Shown in pieces: positions 50,026 to 61,000 of a stretch of DNA of 64,000 nt. Under the pieces are notes generated by a model that saw nothing but the letters and a program-made list of their open reading frames with translations, did not search any database and had not been told where the DNA came from. The DNA comes from Nemertoderma westbladi (lineage: Eukaryota; Xenacoelomorpha; Nemertodermatida; Nemertodermatidae): the NCBI GenBank assembly GCA_032718475.1, contig JAUCBJ010004188.1:1-64000 (forward strand). The letters are read 5' to 3'. The position numbers were made by a program, and so were the translations under genes. How positions within the stretch are numbered: the first letter of the stretch is position 1; each line of letters starts with the position of its first letter.

Positions 50026-53000
50026 CTAGTAGTAGTATCCTAGTGGTGTGTGTGGACGATGTATCCTTGTGGTGTGGACGATGTATCCTAGTGGTGTGTA
50101 CGATGTATCCTAGTGGTGTGTGTGTACGATGTATCCTAGAGGTGTGTACGATGCATCCTAGTGGTGTGTACGATGTATCCTAGTGGTGTGTGTGGACGAT
50201 GTATCCTTGTGGTGTGTGTGGACAATGTATCCTAGTGGTGTGTGTGGACGATGTATCCTAGTGGTGTGAGTGAACGATGTATCCTAGGGGTGTGAGTGAA
50301 CGATGTATCCTAGGGGTGTGTACGATGCATCCGGGGGGTGTGTACGATGTATCCTAGTGGTGTGTGTGGACGATGTATCCTTGTGGTGTGTGTGGACAAT
50401 GTATCCTAGTGGTGTGTGTGGACGATGTATCCTAGTGGTGTGAGTGAACGATGTATCCTAGGGGTGTGAGTGAACGATGTATCCTAGGGGTGTGGGTGGA
50501 CGATGTATTCTTGTGGTGTGTGTGGACAATGTATCCTAGTGGTGTGTGTGGACGATGTATCCTAGTGGTGTGGGTGGACGATGTATCCTAGTGGTGTGGG
50601 TGGACGATGTATCCTAGTGGTGTGTGTGGACGATGTATCCTAGTGGTGTGGGTGGACGATGTATCCTAGTGGTGTGTGTGGACGATGTATCCTAGTGGTG
50701 TGGGTGGACGATGTATCCTAGTGGTGTGGGTGGACGATGTATCCTAGTGGTGTGTGTGAACAATGTATCCTAGTGGTGTGTACGATGTATCCTAGTGGTG
50801 TGTGTGTGCGATGTATCCTAGTGGTGTGTAAGATGTATCCTAGTTGTGTGTACGATGTATCCTAGTGGTGTGTACGATGGATCCTTGTGGTGTGTGTGTA
50901 CGATGTATCCTTGTGGTGTGTGTGGACGATGTATCCTAGTGGTGTGGACGATGTATCCTTGTGGTGTGTGTGGACAATGTAACCTAGTGGTGTGTACGAT
51001 GCATCCTAGTGGTGTGGACGATGTATCCTTGTGGTGTGGACCATGTATCCTAGTGGTGTGTACGATGTATCCCAGTGGTGTGTACGATGTATCCTTGTGG
51101 TGTGTGTGGACAATGTATCCTAGTGGTGTGGACGATGTATCCTTGTGGTGTGTACGATGTATCCTAGTGGTGTGGACGATGTATCCTTGTGGTGTGGGTG
51201 GAAGATGTATCCTAGTGGTGTGTACGATGCATCCTAGCGGTGTGGACGATGCATCCTAGTGGTGTGGACGATGTATCCTTGTGGTGTGTGTGGACAATGT
51301 ATCCTAGTGGTGTGTACGATGCATCCTAGTGGCGTGGACGATGTATCCTTGTGGTGTGGACCATGTATCCTAGTGGTGTGTACGATGTATCCCAGTGGTG
51401 TGTACGATGTATCCTTGTGGTGTGTGTGGACAATGTATCCTAGTGGTGTGGACGATGTATCCTTGTGGTGTGTACGATGTATCCTAGTGGTGTGGACGAT
51501 GTATCCTTGTGGTGTGGGTGGAAGATGTATCCTAGTGGTGTGTACGATGCATCCTAGTGGTGTGGACGATGCATCGTAGTGGTGCGGCGTGTACGATGTA
51601 TCCTTGTGGTGTGTGTGGACAATGTATCCTAGTGGTGTGTACGATGTATCCTAGTGGTGTGTACGATGTATCCTTGTGGTGTGTCCTAGTGGTGTGGACG
51701 ATGTATCATTGTGGTGTGGGTGGAAGATGTATCCTAGTGGTGTGTACGATGCATCCTAGTGGTGTGGACGATGCATCCTAGTGGTGTGGACGATGTATCC
51801 TTGTGGTGTGGACAATGTATCCTAGTGGTGTGTGTGGACAATGTATCGTAGTGGTGTGTACGATGTATCCTTGTGGTGTGTATGGACGATGTATCCTTGT
51901 GGTGTGTGTGGACGATGTATCCTTGTGGTGTGTATGGACGATGTATCCTTGTGGTGTGTGTGGACGATGTATCCTAGTGGTGTGGACGATGTATCCTTGT
52001 GGTGTGTGTGGACAATGTATCCTAGTGGTGTGTACGATGCATCCTAGTGGTGTGGACGATGCATCCTAGTGGTGTGGACAATGTATCCTAGTGGACGATG
52101 TATCCTTGTGGTGTGTGTGGACGATGTATCCTAGTGGTGTGGACGATGTATCCTTGTGGTGTGTGTGGACAATGTATCCTAGTGGTGTGTACGATGTATC
52201 CTAGTGGTGTGTACGATGTATCCTAGTGGTGTGGACGATGCATCCTAGTGGTGTGGACGATGTATCCTTGGTGTGGACCATGTATCCTAGTGGTGTGTAC
52301 GATGTATCCTTAGTGGTGTGTACGACGTATCCTTGTGGTGTCTACGATGTATCCTAGTGGTGTGTACGATGTATCCTAGTGGTGTGTGTGAACAATGTAT
52401 CCTAGTGGTGTGTACGATGTATCCTTGTGGTGTGTGTGGACAATGTATCCTAGTGGTGTGTACGATGCATCCTAGTGGTGTGGACCATGTATCCTAGTGG
52501 TGTGTACGATGTATCCTAGTGGTGTGTACGATGTATCCTTGTGGTGTGTGTGGACGATGTATCTTTGTGGTGTGTGTGGACAATGTATCCTAGTGGTGTG
52601 GACAATGTATCCTAGTGGTGTGTACGATGTATCCTTGTGGTGAGTGTGGACAATGTATCCTAGTGGTGTGGACAATGTATCCTAGTGGTGTGTACGATGT
52701 ATCCTTGTGGTGTGTGTGGACAATGTATCCTAGTGGTGTGTACGATGTATCCTTGTGGTGTGTGTGGACAATGTATCCTAGTGGTGTGTACGATGTATCC
52801 CTGTGGTGTGTGTGGACTTGTGTGGAAAATGTATCCTAGTGGTGTGGACGATGCATCCTAGTGGTGTGGACGATGTATCGTAGTTGTGTGTACGATGTAT
52901 CCTAGTGGTGTGGACCATGTATCCTAGTGGTGTGTACGATGCATCCTAGTGGTGTGTACGATGTATCCTTGTGGTGTGTATGGACGATGTATCCTTGTGG

Positions 53001-56000
53001 TGTGTGTGGACGATGTATCCTTGTGGTGTGTGTGTACGATGTATCCTTGTGGTGTGTGTGTACGATGTATCCTTGTGGTGTGTATGGACGATGTATCCTT
53101 GTGGTGTGTGTGTACGATGTATCCTAGTGGTGTGTGTGGACGATGTATCCTAGTGGTGTGTACGATGTATCCTTGTGGTGTGTGTGGACGATGTATCTTA
53201 GGGGTGTGTACGATGTATCCTAGTGGTGTGTGTGTACGATGTATCCGAGGGATGTGTACGATGCATCCTGGGGGTGTGTACGATGTATCCTAGTGGTGTG
53301 TGTGTACGATGTATCCTTGTGGTGTGTGTGGACGATGTATCTTAGGGGTGTGTACGATGTATCCTAGTGGTGTGTGTGTACGATGTATCCGAGGGATGTG
53401 TACGATGCATCCTGGGGGTGTGTACGATGTATCCTAGTGGTGTGTGTGTACGATGTATCCTTGTGGTGTGTGTGGACGATGTATCCTAGTGGTGTGGGTG
53501 GACGATGTATCCTAGTGGTGTGTGTGGACGATGTATCCTAGTGGTGTGTACGATGCATCCTAGTGGTGTGTGTGTATGATGTATCCTAGTGGTGTGTACG
53601 ATGCATCCTAGTGGTGTGTGTGTACGATGTATCCTTGTGGTGTGTGTGGACGATGTATCCTAGTGGTGTGGGTGGACGATGTATCCTAGTGGTGTGTGTG
53701 GACAATGTATCGTAGTGGTGTGTACGATGTATCCTTGTGGTGTGTATGGACGATGTATCCTTGTGGTGTGTGTGGACGATGTATCCTTGTGGTGTGTACG
53801 ATGTATCCTTGTGGTGTGTGTGGACGATGTATCCTAGTGGTGTGGACGATGTATCCTTGTGGTGTGTGTGGACAATGTATCCTAGTGGTGTGTACGATGC
53901 ATCCTAGTGGTGTGGACGATGCATCCTAGTGGTGTGGACAATGTATCCTAGTGGGTGATGTATCCTTGTGGTGTGTGTGGACGATGTATCCTAGTGGTGT
54001 GGACGATGTATCCTTGTGGTGTGTGTGGACAATGTATCCTAGTGGTGTGTACGATGTATCCTAGTGGTGTGTACGATGCATCCTAGTGGTGTGGACCATG
54101 CATCCTAGTGGTGTGGACGATGTATCCTTGGTGTGGACCATGTATCCTAGTGGTGTTTACGATGTATCCTTAGTGGTGTGTACGACGTATCCTTGTGGTG
54201 TCTACGATGTATCCTAGTGGTGTGTACGATGTATCCTAGTGGTGTGTGTGGACAATGTATCCTAGTGGTGTGTACGATGTATCCTTGTGGTGTGTGTGGA
54301 CAATGTATCCTAGTGGTGTGTACGATGCATCCTAGTGGTGTGGACCATGTATCCTAGTGGTGTGTACGATGTATCCTAGTGGTGTGTACGATGTATCCTT
54401 GTGGTGTGTGTGGACGATGTATCTTTGTGGTGTGTGTGGACAATGTATCCTAGTGGTGTGGACAATGTATCCTAGTGGTGTGTACGATGTATCCTTGTGG
54501 TGTGTGTGGACAATGTATCCTAGTGGTGTGGACAATGTATCCTAGTGGTGTGTACGATGTATCCTTGTGGTGTGTGTGGACAATGTATCCTAGTGGTGTG
54601 TACGATGTATCCTTGTGGTGTGTGTAGACAATGTATCCTAGTGGTGTGTACGATGTATCCCTGTGGTGTGTGTGGACGATGTATCCTTGTGGTGTGTGTG
54701 GAAAATGTATCCTAGTGGTGTGGACGATGCATCCTAGTGGTGTGGACAATGTATCGTAGTTGTGTGTACGATGTATCCTAGTGGTGTGGACCATGTATCC
54801 TAGTGGTGTGTACGATGCATCCTAGTGGTGTGTACGATGTATCCTTGTGGTGTGTATGGACGATGTATCCTTGTGGTGTGTGTGGACGATGTATCCTTGT
54901 GGTGTGTGTGTACGATGTATCCTTGTGGTGTGTGTGTACGAAGTATCCTTGTGGTGTGTGTGTACGATGTATCCTAGTGGTGTGTGTGGACGATGTATCC
55001 TAGTGGTGTGTACGATGTATCCTTGTGGTGTGTGTGGACGATGTATCTTAGGGGTGTGTACGATGTATCCTAGTGGTGTGTGTGTACGATGTATCCGAGG
55101 GATGTGTACGATGCATCCTGGGGGTGTGTACGATGTATCCTAGTGGTGTGTGTGTACGATGTATCCTTGTGGTGTGTGTGGACGATGTATCCTAGTGGTG
55201 TGGGTGGACGATGTATCCTAGTGGTGTGTGTGGACGATGTATCCTAGTGGTGTGTACGATGCATCCTAGTGGTGTGTGTGTACGATGTATCCTAGTGGTG
55301 TGTACGATGCATCCTAGTGGTGTGTGTGTACGATGTATCCTTGTGGTGTGTGTGGACGATGTATCCTAGTGGTGTGGGTGGACGATGTATCCTAGTGGTG
55401 TGTGTGTACGATGTATCCTTGTGGTGTGTGTGGACGATGTATCCTAGTGGTGTGGGTGGACGATGTATCCTAGTGGTGTGTGTGGACGATGTATCCTAGT
55501 GGTGTGTACGATGCATCCTAGTGGTGTGTGTGGACGATGTATCCTAGTGGTGTGTGTGGACAATGTATCCTAGTGGTGTGTGTGGACGATGTATCCTAGT
55601 GGTGTGTACGATGCATCCTAGTGGTGTGTGTGTGCGATGTATCCTAGGGATGTGTACGATGCATCCTGGGGGTGTGTACGATGTATCCTTGAGGTGTGTG
55701 TGGACAATGCATCCTAGTGGTGTGTACGATGTATCCTTGTGGTGTGTGTGGATGATGTATCCTAGTGGTTTGGACGATGTATCCTTGTGGTGTGTGTGGA
55801 CAATGTATCCTAGTGGTGTGTACGATGTATCCTAGTGGTGTGGACGATGCATCCTAGTGGTGTGTACGATGTATCCTTGAGGTGTGTGTGGACAATGTAT
55901 CCTAGTGGTGTGTACGATGTATCCTTGTGGTGTGTGGACGATGTATCCTAGTCGTGTGGACGATGTATCGTAGTGGTGTGCACGATGTATCCTTGTGGTG

Positions 56001-56329
56001 TGTGTGGACGATGTATCCTAGTGGTGTGGACGATGTATCCTTGTGGTGTGGACGTTGTATCCTAGTCGTGTGTACGATGTATCCTTGCGGTGTGTGTGGA
56101 CGATGTATCCTAGTGGTGTGGACGATGTATCCTTGTGGTGTGGACGTTGTATCCTAGTCGTGTGTACGATGTATTATAGTGGTGTGGGTGGACGAAGTAT
56201 CCTAGTGGTGTGGACGATGTATCCTTGAGGTGTGGACGATGCATCCTAGTGGTGTGGACGATGCAACCTAGTGGTGTGTACGATGTATCCTAGTGGTGTG
56301 TGTGGACGATGTATCCTAGTGATGTATCC
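50026..56329. repeat. 22/26-bp minisatellite, block 2 (6.3 kb)
   Basis: Same repeat as block 1. Many open frames of the VYDVSLWCVWTMYPSGV type run through it on the plus strand and HTTRIHCPHTPQ types on the minus; they follow from the repeat and are not genes. Higher-order duplications are described in the findings. Confidence 0.95.
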
Positions 56330-56955
56330 TGGATGTAGGACAACTCGGTCCAGGACAATTCGGTCCCGGACAATTGATGATATTATAACAGTCCCTGAAT
56401 GAGATCCAGCTATTATCTAAGATAATAATTTAGGCGTGTTAATATATACGCAATATATAATCTATCAGTTATTATATCAGCAATATATCAGTTTTTACAC
56501 ATATTAAATGCATACTATTACTAGCTAGTAAATAATTCACAAGCTCCATAAAAACACCATAATAGCTACCATAACTAATAATGTTAACAAAAAAAGTAAA
56601 ATTTTTTTATTTTCAAAAAAAATACCTGTTAGTAAAAAAAAACACTAGCTACCATATAATGGTATCTTTTAAGGTTCTAGAACATTCACCATTTTATAGT
56701 ACAGTAGTACCAATTAAATTTGGTCCCGGACAATTCGGTCCCATTAATAAGCATATTTTGGGACCGAATTGTCCTAGTCAGTATCCGGTCAATTCGGTCC
56801 CGGACAATAATTCGTTCCCAAAATACAAAATTAATGGGACCGAATTGTCCGGGACCGAATTGTCCGGACCGAATTGTCCGGACCGAATTGTCCGGACCGA
56901 ATTGTCCGGACCGAATTGTCCGGACCGAATTGTCCGGGACCGAATTATCCTGCTT
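56330..56955. mobile_element. Foldback-type element with GGACAATTCGGTCC arms
   Basis: At the left, three units of GGACAATTCGGTCC type (one is GGACAACTCGGTCC) run to about 56380. At the right, from 56720, the same motif appears, and from 56831 it is a tandem array of its reverse complement GGACCGAATTGTCC, eight or so units, ending at 56950. The AT-rich core (56390-56715) has no coding capacity. Inverted arms made of short tandem units recall Foldback elements. It splits the minisatellite. Confidence 0.6.
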
Positions 56956-57110
56956 CCATGTATCCTAGTCGTGTGGACGATGCATCTTAGTGGTGTGGAC
57001 AATATACCCTAGTGGTGTGGACGATATATCCTAGTGGTGTGGACGATATATCCTAGTGGTGTGGGTGGACGATGTATCCTAGTGTGGTGGAAGTGGACGA
57101 AATATGCTGC
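56956..57110. repeat. 22/26-bp minisatellite, block 3
   Basis: Last units of the repeat, with more ATATATCC variants, ending near GTGGAAGTGGACGAAATATG. Confidence 0.85.
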
Positions 57111-58034
57111 TTTTTTAATTTTTGATATTGCAAACTGGTGATTTCCCACCTACAAATAATTTTGTAGGGGTGTTCACCATAATAACAATTGAACTTACTG
57201 TTTACCTATTAATACTACTATTTATAACTATACGATAACCATACAGTGCAGTAATCTTTTAAACATGTGATTCACTATATAATTACTCCGCCACCTTAAA
57301 TATTATGCACTAGTTTTTGTTTTGATGTTGTGTATTATCTAGACAGTATCGTCTTCGCTGCCTTCGGGTTGTCCTTTTTTTGTTTCGGATTTCACGTCCA
57401 CCGATAACATAATTTTATGTTCTAGGACATAAAATTCTCCCTCGTATGATCCTTTATTAAAACTATAACAATGAGTTGATCTTGATCCCAAGTCACTTGA
57501 TTGACTTGTCCCGAGCTGCCAGATGCAATGTTGCGTGAACAGTCCTTGAACCACAAACAAGTGTAAACCAAAAACGATATGACCATCAGACAAAAAAATC
57601 AGCGCACCGGCGCGGCGGCGGCGTGTGGCGTGGTGGCTACTTCATATTTTTCCACTTGATTGAGGATCAAGGACGGCTATCGCAGCATTGCATCTGACAA
57701 AAGTTATTGTGAGTGTACGCCGAAGGTAAACGCAATGGACGAGAATACAGACATTAATTAGTTACTGTAGTTTGTTCAATTCCATCGGACAGAACAATTT
57801 TCTACATATAAATGATTCCAGCTAGATACTAAAAGGACGAGTTTAATCCAAGTATCAATATATATCCTTAAAGTCGAACGATATGTATTCATAATATTTC
57901 ATCAAAATATGAGAGATGATGTGGTCATACTAATTTACTTTAGTTTTTCTTTCACAAAATTAAAAGTAAACGTTCCAATTATATTTAACCCATTAATATC
58001 CAACATCAAATATTCAACATTCTATACAACAGCC
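57111..58034. other. Unique sequence between the two minisatellites
   Basis: AT-rich except for a GC-rich patch at 57602-57632 (CACCGGCGCGGCGGCGGCG). One minus-strand frame is listed separately. Otherwise I see no gene. Confidence 0.5.
57339..57593 (-). CDS. Possible short ORF or exon, unknown
   Basis: An open frame of 84 codons on the minus strand, ending with an acidic tail EGSEDDTV. It has no ATG at its upstream end (the frame opens at TTG). An ATG at 57586 reads a different frame. The GC-rich patch just upstream could be a promoter or 5' leader. The composition (NKGSYEGEFYVLEHKIMLSVDV) is protein-like, but nothing is recognisable. Confidence 0.2.
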   Translation of the reverse strand: MSDGHIVFGLHLFVVQGLFTQHCIWQLGTSQSSDLGSRSTHCYSFNKGSYEGEFYVLEHKIMLSVDVKSETKKGQPEGSEDDTV

Positions 58035-61000
58035 TTCGTTTCTATAGAGGGCGTCAACTTCGGTTCTATAGTGGGCGTCAACAACAGCCTTCGTTTCTAT
58101 AGAGGGCGTCAACTTCGGTTCTATAGTGGGCGTCAACAACAACCTTCGGTTCTATAGAGGGCGTCGACAACAACCTTCGTTTCTATAGAGGGCGTCGACT
58201 TCGGTTCTATAGAGGGCGTCAACTTCGGTTCTATAGGGGACGTTAACAACAACCTTCGGTTCTATAGAGGGCGTTGACTTCGGTTCTATAGAGGGCGTCG
58301 ACTTCGGTTCTATAGAGGGCTTCGACTTCGGTTCTATAGAAGGCGTCAACAACAACCTTCGGTTCTATAGAGGGCGTCGACTTCGGTTCTATAGAGGGCG
58401 TTGACTTCGGTTCTATAGAGGGCGTTGACTTCGGTTCTATAGAGGGCGTCGACAACAACCTTCGTTTCTATAGAGGGCGTCGACTTCGGTTCTATAGAGG
58501 GCGTCAACTTCGGTTCTATAGGGGACGTTAACAACAACCTTCGGTTCTATAGAGGGCGTTGACTTCGGTTCTATAGAGGGCGTCGACTTCGGTTCTATAG
58601 AGGGCTTCGACTTCGGTTCTATAGAGGGCGTCAACAACAACCTTCGGTTCTATAGAGGGCGTCGACTTCGGTTCTATAGAGGGCGTTGACTTCGGTTCTA
58701 TAGAGGGCGTTGACTTCGGTTCTATAGAGGGCGTTGACTTCGGTTCTATAGAGGGCGTCGACTTCGGTTCTATAGAGGGCGTCGACTTCGGTTCTATAGA
58801 GGGCGTCGACTTCGGTTCTATAGAGGGCGTAAACAACAACCTTCGGTTCTATAGAGGACGTCAACAACAACCTTCGGTTCTATAGAGGGCGTCGACTTCG
58901 GTTCTATAGAGGGCGTCGACTTCGGTTCTATAGAGGGCTTCGACTTCGGTTCTATAGAGGGCGTCAACAACAACCTTCGGTTCTATAGAGGGCGTTGACT
59001 TCGGTTCTATAGAGGGCGTCGACTTCGGTTCTATAGAGGGCGTCGACTTCGGTTCTATAGAGGGCGTAAACAACAACCTTCGGTTCTATAGAGGGCGTCA
59101 ACAACAACCTTCGGTTCTATAGAGGGCGTCGACTTCGGTTCTATAGAGGGCGTCGACTTCGGTTCTATAGAGGGCGTCGACTTCGGTTCTATAGAGGGCG
59201 TCGACTTCGGTTCTATAGAGGGCGTCGACTTCGGTTCTATAGAGGGCGTCGACTTCGGTTCTATAGAGGGCGTCGACTTCGGTTCTATAGGGGGCGTAAA
59301 CAACAACCTTCGGTTCTATAGAGGGCGTTGACTTCGGTTCTATAGAGGGCGTCGACTTCGGTTCTATAGAGGGCTTCGACTTCGGTTCTATAGAGGGCGT
59401 CAACAACAACCTTCGGTTCTATAGAGGGCGTTGACTTCGGTTCTAAAGAGGGCGTCGACTTCGGTTCTATAGAGGGCTTCGACTTCGGTTCTATAGAGGG
59501 CGTCAACAACAACCTTCGGTTCTATAGAGGGCGTTGACTTCGGTTCTATAGAGGGCGTCGACTTCGGTTCTATAGAGGGCTTCGACTTCGGTTCTATAGA
59601 GGGCGTCAACTTCGGTTCTATAGAGGGCGTCAACTTCGGTTCTATAGAGGGCGTCAACAACAACCTTCGGTTCTATAGAGGGTGTCGACTTCGGTTCTAT
59701 AGAGGGCGTCAACAACAACCTTCAGTTCTATAGAGGATGTCGACTTCGGTTCTATAGAGGGCGTCGACTTCGGTTCTATAGAGGGCGTCGACTTCGGTTC
59801 TATAGAGGGCTTCGACTTCGGTTCTATAGAGGGCGTCAACAACAACCTTCGGTTCTATAGAGGGCGTTGACTTCGGTTCTATAGAGGGCGTCGACTTCGG
59901 TTCTATAGAGGGCTTCGACTTCGGTTCTATAGAGGGCGTCAACAACAACCTTCGGTTCTATAGAGGGCGTTGACTTCGGTTCTATAGAGGGCGTCGACTT
60001 CGGTTCTATAGAGGGCGTTGACTTCGGTTCTATAGAGGGCGTCGACTTCGGTTCTATAGAGGGCTTCGACTTCGGTTCTATAGAGGGCGTCAACAACAAC
60101 CTTCGGTTCTATAGAGGGCGTTGACTTCGGTTCTATAGAGGGCGTCGACTTCGGTTCTATAGAGGGCGTTGACTTCGGTTCTATAGAGGGCGTCGACTTC
60201 GGTTCTATAGAGGGCGTCGACTTCGGTTCTATAGAGGGCGTAAACAACAACCTTCGGTTCTATAGAGGGCGTCAACAACAACCTTCGGTTCTATAGAGGG
60301 CGTCGACTTCGGTTCTATAGAGGGCGTCGACTTCGGTTCTATAGAGGGCGTCGACTTCGGTTCTATAGAGGGCGTCGACTTCGGTTCTATAGAGGGCGTC
60401 AACAACAACCTTCGGTTCTATAGAGGGCGTTGACTTCGGTTCTATAGCGGGCGTCGACTTCGGTTCTATAGAGGGCGTAAACAACAACCTTCGGTTCTAT
60501 AGAGGGCGTCAACAACAACCTTCGGCTCTATAGAGGGCGTCGAGTTCGGTTCTATAGAGGGCGTTGACTTCGGTTCTATAGAGGGCTTCGACTTCGGTTC
60601 TATAGAGGGCGTCAACAACAACCTTCGGTTCTATAGAGGGCGTTGACTTCGGTTCTATAGAGGGCGTCGACTTCGGTTCTATAGAGGGCGTAAACAACAA
60701 CCTTCGGTTCTATAGAGGGCGTCAACAACAACCTTCGGTTCTATAGAGGGCGTCGAGTTCGGTTCTATAGAGGGCGTTGACTTCGGTTCTATAGAGGGCT
60801 TCGACTTCGGTTCTATAGAGGGCGTCAACAACAACCTTCGGTTCTATAGAGGGCGTCGACTTCGGTTCTATAGAGGGCGTCGACTTCGGTTCTATAGAGG
60901 GCGTCGACTTCGGTTCTATAGAGGGCGTCGACTTCGGTTCTATAGAGGGCGTCGACTTCGGTTCTATAGAGGGCGTCGACTTCGGTTCTATAGAGGGTGT

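Noticed and set aside
50846-56228. Many plus-strand open frames of YDVSLWCVWTMYPSGV type and minus-strand HTTRIHCPH type
   Set aside because: They arise from the 22/26-bp repeat, occur in several frames, and have no start context or non-repeat sequence.
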